From Hofstenia miamia (Eukaryota > Xenacoelomorpha > Acoela): a stretch of 64,000 nt of DNA. The notes under the pieces are model-generated. The model was given only the letters and a program-made list of their open reading frames with translations. It searched no databases and had not been told where the DNA came from. Location: contig SCFE01000049.1 of assembly GCA_004352715.1 (NCBI GenBank), positions 920,962 through 984,961 of the forward strand. Direction: 5' to 3'. A program made the translations under genes and the position numbers. Below are positions 32,901 to 45,600 of this stretch, piece by piece; position 1 is the first letter of the stretch, and every line of letters begins with the position of its first letter.

Positions 32901-35900
32901 TACTTCCATTCTATTTTAAAAACATTTTCCATATTTTTCCAATAAATTCTACATATTTACATAACTCTTGGAGCTAGAGATTAAGCTTGTGAGGAACCAG
33001 AATTTTACTGGTTTCAGAACCATGTAGTCCCACTGAATATAAACCCATCTCATTCCTGTGAAAATTTGTGGTCCAATAGTGTCATTGCTACCATAGCATA
33101 AATTCTATTTTGATCAATATTAGAAATATATAAGTAACATTCGGAAATCCGTTGCTCCAAGTTCTTTTGATTAAAATTTAGTAATTTAAAATACATATAT
33201 ATACATGGCGATGATATATGGAAAAATTAATAAAGCAAACTTTCTTTAGATAAATATATTAATTTCGATGCCATTAAATATTAAAGAAACGGGCCTTGGC
33301 CCGTGGCTTGTATGTGAAATTTAGGGGGGGCATAGCCCCGCAAAGTATATGAAAAAGTATCACACTTTTTCATTGAATTTTTAAATAGAATGGCATTGGT
33401 ATTTTATGTATTTCAACTAAAATATAAACTCTAAAATTAGTTACAGAATATTAAAATTAATACTATGGAGATTTGTATCCAGGCTGCCAAGAGGAAGAGG
33501 GGCCAATTGGCCCAACAGGGAGGGCCATGGCCCCCTGGCCCTCCCTTAGCCACGGCCATAACAGGGTCAGAAAAAGAATTAGTAACGTATGTTAGATGTC
33601 ACAAACGGTGTAGTTTTTAAAATATCAGAAAACAATGGCAAAAATTTCCATATTTACAAATGGATACTAGATTTGCTTTAACTGAGCCAATGTACCACTG
33701 ACATGATTTAACCAAAATAATTTAGAAATTAACCAAATGTGACACTGCGCCAAGTTGAAAGATGGGTGAGGTCGGTATATTACTAAAATGCGAATCGTTT
33801 ATTTTAATTGAGTTTTGTTTTTATTAGACTTTTCAACAATTCATCGCAACTCTTATCTAGCTAGGTACCAATAATCGGACTTGTCAACGAGCCGAGCTTC
33901 TAACGAGGCGAGCCGAGCCGAGCTTGAGCAGAGTATTGGATATACAAAGAGCCCACAACGAGCCGCTTTTAAGCAAACCAAATTTATAGTGCTGCTTGTT
34001 AATTTGAATATGCAGATTTTTCTTATTTTTTCATTCAATATTCCTTACTTATAATCGTATTTTAGAAATGTTTATTAAATAATAGGAAGAGCAATTGAAA
34101 AAATTCTGAGAGCAAAATATTTTTAAAAAAAATACCGAGCTTAAGCGAGCCTCATTAGAAGGATTTTCTGTGGCGAGCCGAGCCGAGCCGAGCCGAACTT
34201 ACTCAAAATTTAAACGATCCGAGCCGAGCCGAGCCGAGCCGAGCTTAGAAATTACGGCTCGTTGACAAGTCTGCCAATAATATAGAAAGATCTTGCTTGT
34301 CACAAATTTATTTTGACATTAAAATTACATTACATAATCCTGACTAAGTCTAAGTGAGGCTATCGGCAAGGCAGGCCTATCCAAAGGCTTCCATTAGTTT
34401 TAGACCTGCTGATATTTTGAAAATAGCTATGCGGGTGCCTCTTTAAAACATATGAATATTCATTGAAATACTAATTCCATGTGTTTTTGGCATAGGAATA
34501 TTTTTAAGACATATTTATCAATTTTTTTGTCAATATGTCACATCATTGTCAAATTTCTTAATATACTTAGAGAATTATTTTGAAAATATGGATAAAACGT
34601 TTTCTGTATTGGAAGTCAGCCTGGAAGACTTAGGGGTAAGTTTCTTAGAGGTATAATCGCACTTGGCTAATCATAGAGTAGTTTAAATTCGATGTTTTTT
34701 AAAATGGCTGATACATTGGAGTTAACACAAATGTGTGTCGGACTTTATGAGATTCATGAAATAATCGATTAGAAACCGGTCATACAAACTGGAAAATAGG
34801 TGACATTTGTGTTCTCTAATGTACATTCTTTAAATTTAACTAATTTTTCTCACTTTGTATCCTAAGTTATTAGAGATAAACTATTTTTAATCTGTTTTAG
34901 AAAAGAGACCATTATAATAACTGCAGCTGCCAATTTTATTTGGCAAAATGGCTCAAATATGTAATATAAAATTTGTTCTACATTGTTTAAATATGTGCTT
35001 CAAACCATAATATTATTGAATTTCTTCAATTTTGATGGACAAAACGCAGGTCTACATAAGTTTGTTTCGTAAAACGTTGTTCTCTGGTCTGTCAGAACCA
35101 TCCCAAATTTACTGAATGCTCTCTCTCTGCATCGCAATTTCGGATTTAACAATTCTTGGAACCATTTTGTCAGGGAACCAGCGATCTCTTTATTTTCTAT
35201 ATATTTTCGCAATATGCCCAACCCCTCATTTTTTCCACGCAGGATCGCCTAGGGTAACTTTTAGTCTTCCGGGATCTTGAAAATTTTTGGTAGTTGCATT
35301 TCGTTTTTCAATGAATTTTAGGCAGTTCAAAAGAGGTGACTAATTATTGAAGGCGCAACGGCCAAATGTGACTTTCCCAAGGGTATTTTTGCTTGATCAG
35401 TGTTCGAAAACTTGTCTATTACGCTTGCCATTTTTTCGTGATGCTAATTTAAATATGTAACTTTTTATCCAAGTTCTCCATCTTGCGACCTTTGGCTCTG
35501 ACAGAAGCTGTTTTAAAGGCATTTTTCCATTTTTTGAGTAGTTTTTTTGTTAGAAAACAAAAATCATTTAACTTGTTCTTTGGCCACGAGATGCAAGTTT
35601 TGGATTAAGCAGATAATGTAGATTGTCTTTGGGTAAATTGATGATAAATTTTAGTAGCATTTTTCATATAACTTGCCCCATGGCTAACAAACAACAACCA
35701 TTTCTCATACTTTATTCCTTTCGGATGAAGTACATGCAAATAAGATTTTTCAATAAGAAATTTTAATTCTTTCTATACCTATTGTCCATTGGAACAGCAA
35801 CCCCCCTGAAATATTTTTTGACGGAAAACAGTTAGTGAGTCCCGTCCAGGCGCGCCATGCACAAAGGCAGTCGCACAAAGTCATATCGGGTAATTTAGTA

Positions 35901-36437
35901 GAAAAAGAAAGGAGAGAAAATTCTCTATCTTGTGTTGTTTTCAGATTTTAAAAGTCTTCATTAGCTCATGAGTTATAAGAAATATTGCAAGTTTTCATGC
36001 TGCCTATATTGACCTGCGGGCTTGAATACATTAAACATACTCTTTGGTAAAATTCCTTCAATTTTTAGGCAAGATTCCGCGGTATGTAAATGATGTACAC
36101 TTGTACAAATAATGTAAACTTTTTGCAATTCCGTTACCGACTGGAATTTCTCATAAAATCCTGTCCCATTGATGAACTTACTAAGGAGTCACACATAACG
36201 CATTTCAATAAAAATAAAAATGATTATTGCATGAGTAGCATCAATTTTAACTGTGAAAGTGAAATTCCGTTACTGCTTGCCAGCCCTAAACAGTAGATTT
36301 AGAGTTAATTCTCATGTACCCGAGCACAGCATGCAAGTGACATCTTAGATTTATTGAATAATACGTTTACTTCATCTTTCGGCAAGCAACTTTTCTTTTT
36401 TATAAATTATAGATATCTTAATTACATTTCGACAATT

Positions 36438-36486
<49 letters not shown>

Positions 36487-36656
36487 GAGTCAAAGCAAAT
36501 TTATTGTTTAAATGTATATAAAAACTATAAACTAACACATGACAAAAATATTTACAAAACTAATTAAATATGCAATATTAATTAAAATGCAGTTTTAAAA
36601 GAAAATTTGACCATTCGTTGTTTTATTATCTATGCCCAATAATGTTTGACTACTTA

Positions 36657-36692
<36 letters not shown>

Positions 36693-39600
36693 CATAGGTT
36701 GAGGTTTAGACGGGGTATATTCCAGGGAGAATACAAGAGGAGAGTAAGGAAGGTACTACAGAAGTCAGCATTGAATGGGCAGAATAGTATAAAAGCAATT
36801 AATACATGGGCGATACCAGTGTTGAGATATTCGGCAGGAATATTCAGATGGAACAAGAATGAACTTAGGGAGCTAGACAGAGAGACAAGGAAGGTACTAG
36901 CAGCAGAGAGGGCTTTCAACCTAAATGGAGATGTGGATAGGTTGTACATGGCAAGGCATAAGGGAGGGAATGGACTGCTAAGTGTGGAGGAAACTGTAGA
37001 AGCAGAAGCACTAGGGCTAAAGGAGTATGTAGAAGCACAACCTAGAGGGTCAATACTGGAGGACACTAAGGAGTTAAGGAAGATAAGAAATGAATGAAGG
37101 AAAGAAGGTATACCAGAGTAGGATGGAATCAGAGAGACAAACAAGGTATAGGCAGAANNNNNNNNNNNNNNNNNNNNNNNNNNNNNNNNNNNNNNNNNNN
37201 NNNNNNNNNNNNNNNNNNNNNNNNNNNNNNNNNNNNNNNNNNNNNNNNNNNNNNNNNNNNNNNNNNNNNNNNNNNNNNNNNNNNNNNNNNNNNNNNNNNN
37301 NNNNNNNNNNNNNNNNNNNNNNNNNNNNNNNNNNNNGAGTAGGATGGAATCAGAGAGACAAACAAGATATAGGCAGAAAGCAATGCATGGAGAATATTGG
37401 AGGAACACAGAAAAGTGTGACAGAGAAGAGAGCAACAAGTGGTTAAAGAAGGCAGGACTGAAGAGAGAAACAGAAGCAGTGATAATGGCAGCACAGGAGC
37501 AAGCAATAAGAACAAACTGGGTGAATAAGCATATAGACAGAAGAGTAGAAGTAAGTGATAAGTGTAGGCTATGGTAGAAAGAGGCAGAGACTGTAGATCA
37601 TCTGACAGCAGGGTATGAGAAGTTGGCACAGAATGAGTATAAGTTCAGGCATGACAAGGTGGGAAGAATGGTACATTGGAGTTTGAGCAGGCAGCATGGG
37701 TTAGAAGCAGGAGACAAGTGGTATGAGCACAAGCCACAGGGTGTCATAGAAAATGAAAAGGTTAAGATACTGTGGGACTTCAACATACAGACTAGCAAGG
37801 TGATAGAAGCACGGAGACCAGACATAGTAGTTAGGGTAGACAAAGAGATAAGATTGGGAACAGTGATAGACATAGCAGTACCAAAGGACAGGAATGTAGA
37901 AAGCAAGGAAAAAGAAAAGATAGACAAGTACAGGGAGTTGGCAGAGGAAATAGAAAAGCTGTGGAAGTTGAAGAAAGTTGAAGTAGTCCCGGTAGTAGTA
38001 GGAACACTAGGATCAGTGAGTAAGAAGCATAAAAGATACGTGGAGGAGTTGGTAGTACCAAAGTGGGGAGGAGCAGTAGCACAGAAGACAGCATTGTTAG
38101 GAACAGCAAGAGTCCTGAGGAAAGCTCTCAGACTCCCTTGGAACTGGTGAGTTCCCCGAGCTGAGAGAGATACCAGCATGAAGCTGTGAGAAGAAATGAA
38201 ATAATAATAATAATAATAATATAGCTAAGGCAAAGGAATCATACCTGACAAAGCACGGAGAATGAAATTCCAAGAAATGATGAAATCCGTGGTGGAAGAT
38301 CAAACCATGTTAGTGCAATGTTTCGAATCATTATGCTGTATAAAAGCATTATCAGGGTTAATACGAATACTGAAGCCAAACCCACAAAACTCACACAGTT
38401 ACGCATCCAAATGAGGTAATTAGGCAGACAGTTTTCAAACTCTTGTGTTCTGTAGTTAAAACGTTTGGTGTTAGGAAACTTTCTTATCCATCGTTTATAA
38501 TTTGGGAGTTCAACATCGTTCTAAAGAAGTATTTTAAATATTCTATCAATTTATCTAAAAGCTGCACATTTAAGTTCTTGTGTTCTAGCATAAGCAATTT
38601 AGAAGATAAATTTAAATAATTCAGAGTTGACACTAGTCGTCGACTTACTAACAGTCTGGATCATAGATGGACGCGGGTGTAATTTTTTATACACGGATTG
38701 CACCACACCTGCAAAGAGTGGGCTGGGAACCCACCGCATCCGCATGTCTGTTAGAAAAATTCACCCACACCCGCAACACACCCTCTATTTTCTAAATGTC
38801 GTCTTGCGATTAAACCAAATTGAATTCTATAAATTGTTTAATGATGTCACATATATATTATAAAGATTTCGTAACATAATTAATATTGTATTAGTTTAGT
38901 ATTACACATGTAACAAAAATATACATGTCCACCCGTACCACACCGCAACCCCCGTGGCAATTGAAATTGCGGGTAAAACCGCAATCCGCACCCACGTCCA
39001 TCTTGGATCTGGCTGCAAAAGCCCAAATCCCTCTTTCATTATGAATTTCAACATAATTTCAGCAAGCTGTGGAAATAGACAGTGTGTGGGTTAAATCATG
39101 ACATGCAGTTTAGTTTTTTAACTAGCTTTAAAAATTATTTTCCTTAATAACTATATTTGCAATTAATATCGTAGCAAAAGTCAATAAAATAATTTTTGAC
39201 AAAAATAAATTGAATGGAACGTAAAAAAACAACAGTATAGTTACATAAGTGAGGGGGTGGAAAAATATTAGAGGACATTAAACACCTTTGAGGCAATTTT
39301 TTTTCATTAAAGCGATTAAGTCTATTTTGAAAAGACAACAAACTTCAAGTGCTGATATTTTTATTTTAGGTATAATATATAATAGTACGCAAATTTCGAA
39401 GTTAGATTCAATGAAATTGCTTTGGATTTTCTATGAAGCAAGATGCTTTTTAAGCAGAATCTGCAGTCAGCAGACATTTTTTAAAATTTTATTGTAATTG
39501 GGCAAATTTCGATCTTCGTATGATGATCAAATCTACAATTTAAAATAGATTTTTGCTAGTTTAACTCGAATTTATACTAACAATGTTTCAAAATATTATT

Positions 39601-42600
39601 AGGGTATGTATGGTTTGCTATTGTGGTGGTGAAGTTTCCCGAAATTACGAAGACATAAATAGCTACAACGAACTATATGAGTAATTGAAGTACTACATGA
39701 ACTACATAAAAAGTTTCAGTTGTGTAAAGGTAACAAATTATTTCAGTGGAGGGATTTTTTGTTTAAAAAAGATTAAATGTTTAAAGCATGCTTTTCTGTT
39801 CTGAATTGCCCCTAGAAAATTCTAAAGACTTATTCCCTTGACTATATTGCCCTTGTTTCGGATCCCGCTTCAGTCTACGTGAAAAACAATTTAACTTACG
39901 TTGGTATTTAAGTTGAAAGTATCTTGCCAAAGATCCCATTCATAGCGGAGCTCAGATTCCTTCTGCTTCCACTTTTCGGTGAACCAAAAACCCCACACAC
40001 AAATAATGAACGCGTACGCTGCATTTGCTGGTTGAGAGAAGAAGGCATTCATGTATGCCATTATACAACTATCATCCACTTTTTCTTGGAAATTGCAGAG
40101 ATGATAATCTGGTTTGTAATTGCAGATCTGGGAAGCGACCGGATCACTCCAAAATTTAATTAAGCTGTTAGTCAAATATCCACAACCTAACATTTAAATA
40201 TTATTTATAAAAAATATTTTAAATATGCTACCAATTACTGCAGGAATTGTAAGATATTGGATGTAGAAACCAGCAAAAGCAAAATAGAATGCAGTTTTTG
40301 CTCCAAAGTAGAGATAAATACAATAAAGCGGTTGAAAGAGTTTGGTCCAGTTAGAAAGCGATCCCCAGTGTTTAGCTAAATACTGCCTGGATGTTAGGCA
40401 TAAGATTCTACCATCACTGCTATCTCTACGATAGATTGGATCACAATGAATAGGGAAGAATGAAGTGAATGCCCCAAGATCAGTAAGACTATCTATTCCA
40501 ACCAGATCAACTTCTAAATTTATTTTGAAATATCAACATTTATTATGCTTCCATCACTAATTTCTAATTACATCTACATCAAATGAAAACCTATATTTTT
40601 AAAATTTGCTAAAGGCTATGATTTTATGATGAATTTCTTAGTCAATCTAAGATATAAACAATTACGATTAAGCAACTTAAACAAACAAATCAATGACTTT
40701 GAGAAAAATGTGAAAAATTAACCTATCTTGACCTGATTCAGGGTATTTAAGTTTAAACTGATTTAACCTGTTTTTAACCTGATTTTAACCTGTTTTCAAA
40801 CTAATTGTAGGTGAATATAATAAATTATTCAAACAATCGAAAAAATAGACTGTATATTTGCATGAATGAATTAATACGTGCATAGTGAAAAATTTTTTAA
40901 CAGTACTATATATTGATATTCTCATCATCAGGATAGCCGTTGACATAGAACTTTTGCATCAAATCAAATCAAATCAACTAGCTCTTAAGTAATACTTATT
41001 GATATCAAATGATATCACTTCCAATCAACAGAAATTTCTTTTTGATATCAACATGCTTTGACTACAATATATTCTTTGTTTTTCAAGGAAGTTCGCCAAC
41101 TTTATGCATTTAATCGTTTATATGAGAGACACAGTTCATTAAGAAATACCAAATGCATGCTTGATTTGATTGCATACCCGAGTAAATACGTTTGGAAAAT
41201 TTGGCATATATTCGCTAAACATTTGGATAAAAATGCATAATTATTGTAAATCGCAATATTCCAAATATTTGGCAAATATTTGCCACATAATTGCCAAATT
41301 TTCCAAATTTGTACAATTTGTACATTCATTAATTTACAGCTTATTTGAATAAATAAACTTGTACGTAATATATAATAGACTATTTCAAACATTTTTGAAA
41401 CCAATATAACGAAAATTTCAACTTTTCATTGACTACTATAATAAACAATTGGCATATTTATATATCTAAGAATAATTTATGCAACATTTCAATACTTATT
41501 TAGTCCTAGTTATGGACTAGTGTTATAACCTGTGTTCTTTTACTATTTTATGTTCATACCAGAAATAATTTTTAAATCTAACACACTTATAAATGATTAA
41601 GTTATAATTCATAATTGCCAAAATTCTGAGCAAATTGTTACAGAATATAAACAAGATTAATTGTTGCATTATTTAGAAATTATGATGTTGACTTGAATGT
41701 CAATGCATTATTGCAACTGATTGGCAGTTGATTCTTATAGTTTAGACCATGATTGCTGTTATAAATTCTAAAAAATTCACTTAGCACAAAACTTAGAAAG
41801 TTTGCCAATTATTTGGCAAATTCTTGGAAAGTTTTTTTTTGCCAAATATTTGGAATCGATTTGCAAATCCCTTTCAAATATTTGCCAATAATTTGGGAAT
41901 TTTTGCCAAATTGATTTACTAGGGTAATTACGATTACAACAACTTAAACAAGCAAATCAATGACTTTGAGAAAGATGTGTTGCCGTTACAATAAAATACA
42001 AAATTGTTCCAAAAACAATCTCTTAGTTAATTCTTTTCTTTTAAATTTCCTTAAGATAATGCTTCGAAATTCCTTCTAAGTAAATCATTATCATATGTTA
42101 ATTACAATTTTACTGCTCCCGTAGATTTTTTGGAAATACATCATTTTAAATTAAACAGAGTATCACTCAAAATTTCATAGAAAAGTACTTATAAGTAGTA
42201 GAGACAGAAGCAATAGAATGTGAACTATACAATAATTAGGTTCCTTCAAAGAACAAGAGGAATGTGAGGAATGTTCAAGTGAAACTTCAAAAAATTATAA
42301 AAAAACGTAGTTAATATTTTAAGTATTGGTTAAAAAAAATGTACCCTTGTTATTTTCAATATGCTTTATAGTGCATTTTTGCAACAAATAAAGCATGATG
42401 GTATTACGTTGCGCTGGCTGAAAGAACATGTCTCCATAATAGGGAAGAGCATATTTTTCTAATCTGCTGATGTATAACCTTGTCAAATAGTGGCTTCTGA
42501 TTTTACCCTTGGATTCTTCGTTTTGAGCCTTAGCTTGAACATCAATAAGAAATTTGGTAAAAAAGCTAGGTATATAATCATAGAATTTTGGCAGATGATA

Positions 42601-45600
42601 ATTGACCTCTTCATCCTCACGTCTGACGTTTAAAGGAACTCTCATTTCCATAGCTTCTGCGTGAAGCATCATTACCGAAAGTGGAACATGTACCTAATTG
42701 AAAGTATTTTATAGACACTTAGTAGTTAACATTTAGCAAAATTATTTCAGATTCGTTAGTTTTTTTGAAAATATACAGGGTGGTCGCTAGAAAAGCAGAA
42801 AATTTGAAGGTCAAATTAAATCATGAATAAACTGTGTGCTGAAGTCTGCATACAGACAATGCGAGCATAAAAAAAAGATATCTGATCGGTTCTTTTGTAA
42901 AGATAATTAAAATACTACTACTACTACTACTAAAAGACTTTATTTAGTCATGTTTCAGACTACAAAATATTCATAAGAGTTTGCATTTACAATCAAGACA
43001 AGAACAAAATATAAAACGGCTGCAACCTTCCCGAGAATAATAATCACGTAAAAAATTGAAAAATGGCACCTTTAACGTTTGTTTAAAAAATCTAGGTCTT
43101 TCATAAATTGACAAATTATACTTGGCTTGGAGACAGTTTACGTAATAAACAGTTCTTGTGAAAAAAGAATTTTCTGTTCATTTCAAACGAGTTTTTTGTA
43201 AAGTAAATTTGAGTCTATTACTACTACGTAAACCAGGTCGTGAATATTTTGCAATGCTAACATATTTCCAAACGTCAACATCATACATACCAGTTACTAG
43301 TTTATTGAATAAAAGGACATCATTAAATTGCAATAAAAGGGATATTGGTAAAAGATTCAATTTTAACAAAGGGTTGCGGTAGTCCATTGAGAATTCAATA
43401 ATCCACTTCTTCTATTTTAAGAATTAAGCTATCTATGCCATGTTATACCAAACGCTTCTAATGTGAAAGAATAGCAAGTTACAACTCTATGTATATATAC
43501 TCTTTGCTAGGTTCCTTTCCTTTACGTTGTTTTAAATTGATTCCATCAGTTTCTATTTGATTTCTATTGTGACATCCACATCATGGAAGGACGCAAAAAA
43601 CAACTTTCAGTCTTTGATTTGAAATGAGCTTGGGAAAAGCTTGGAACGATATTCCACAAGTTACCCTTAAAAACCCTACAAAAGCTTGGATTTCTAGGTT
43701 AAGACACTGATCTGAAGTTCACGGAAGGCATTTTGAATATCTATGAGTGTAATATAACATATGCCTTTAAAAAACTTTGTAAAAGTTATTCTTTGTAAAA
43801 ATAAATAGCAGTTTGACAAATTTTCTGCTTTTCTAGCGATCAACCTGTACGTCCTTAAAAATTTTGTATTATGCCTGAAATCAATTGAGATACACTTTAT
43901 TCACCAAATAATTTTGATAAAAGATTTATTGGATGAAATATTTGATTTTCTAACACATACTTCCGAAAATAATCTAAATTTCATATTTACCATACTCTCC
44001 AAATATTCCAAGACAAAAATTAACAGTTCTGAAGTGAAACTGTCATACATTTGATGTAATTCGCAAAGGATAATTACAGCATTAGTCAATCTTGAAACAA
44101 CTTTAGGGGATAATTTAAATTTGGTATAATGCAATTTTTTTATATCATGCTTTCTTATGTAGCTGTAAAGCAGGGTTGGGTGACTTATGATTGTATTCTA
44201 TTATAACCAAATCAACTGATTTTAATAGAAAATAATAAAATCTTGATTATAATCAATGAAAAACTTATTTTCAATGTTTTTCAAGAAATTTCGAAAAGGG
44301 ATTATACTGGTCGAATATCATTAGCATCATTAGAATATAGAAGAGCCTCATTAGAATATCATGGTGATTTCATTAGCCTCGTACTTACAACACACAATAC
44401 AAATGTTAAAATTTAATGTTATGTAACACACGCGCTCGGTTCATTCAATTCGCGCATCTCAAATGTTCACAACAAATCAGGCGCTCCTGCTTACGCGTCA
44501 TAAATATTTTGCACGTGATAGGCCAGCATAACCGCATAACAAAATATTGATGTCCTATTCCTACATAATGAATCGTTAACCCAATGCACTGTCACTGTCA
44601 CCAATATCTTAATAAATGCAATTTATTGTTGTTATAATTTATTGCAATTTCTTCAAAATAATTTTAATTCATGCTTCATTTTTTAGGAATCATCTAGATT
44701 GATATTGGAATATAGATAGATAATATTGGTAATACATAAAATGGTATGAAATTAGAAAGCTAACACCATTTGTTTTCTAAAATATGAGCATCTAAGTAAC
44801 AATTTCTTTAAGGTTCTGAGAAAAGCATAGAAGTAAAGGGGTTATTTGAAATCTTGTTTAGATAAATTTGGAACTACTACTTGTAATTTATAAGAAATAA
44901 TAATTTTTTAGGTTTTCAGCTCTGAAAATATCCAGCGAGCACACCTACTTTGTAATCATTCAAGTTACCAAGCATATATAAGTTTGATTACCATACACTA
45001 TAAGCACACATAATTGATAACAATACAAAAGAATCTCATAATTGCAATTTAATTTTTGAGTGCGTAACTTTGAGAAAGTAAAAACATGCATATATTTGAA
45101 AAGTAAAATAAGATAAGAATTTATTAAAAATCAGAAAGAACATCTGGTTGCCTTTATACAAAATTGATAAAAAGTACAATCTGAAATCATGGTACCAAAT
45201 TCAGGTTCTCAAAAAACGAGTGAGGAACAAGTTTTCGTACTTCTTGATAAGCAACTTATAAGGTGCAGAATTCCATTTCCTCAAATGATCTTCGCTGTAT
45301 GTGCTGCGTACTGGTAACACATCCTCCAAAACATGATTGTCAGTATGCAATATAGTTTCATATAAAGATGAATTTTCAACTTTGTTTAGTGTTCCATTTT
45401 TATGTAAAGGGATTTTATTTGATAATTTCTAATCAGAAGGATCTAGTATTAATGTAAAATTACTTCACAACTTCTAATGCTCCTAGATATACTTACGATA
45501 ATTATGAAAATAATGAAATTATGTATATTCTATATTTTGATTTGCGAAAGTATTCTATTCTGAGTCTCCGAATCGTTCATTGCTTAAATTGTCTCGATTT

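Larger units (their letters stand above)
36690..38199 (+). mobile_element. R4/Dong-like non-LTR retrotransposon, 5'-truncated
   Basis: The coding end of a LINE is flanked on both sides by TAA repeats (36658-36689 and 38200-38221). Target preference for TAA runs is established for Dong. It lies in the intron next to anoctamin exon 38245-38520, opposite in strand. Confidence 0.75.

Noticed and set aside
36660-36690. CRISPR-like or satellite array from TAA runs
   Set aside because: Simple trinucleotide microsatellite without spacers, in a eukaryotic genome.
36650-38303. Minus-strand Ser/Leu-rich frames opposite the R4-like ORF
   Set aside because: Shadows of the purine-rich plus-strand LINE frame; the plus strand carries the family motifs.
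41102-41404. 100-codon minus-strand frame overlapping the TTTGGCAAAT MITE
   Set aside because: Created by repeated non-coding words (QIWKIW-type repeats), not a gene.
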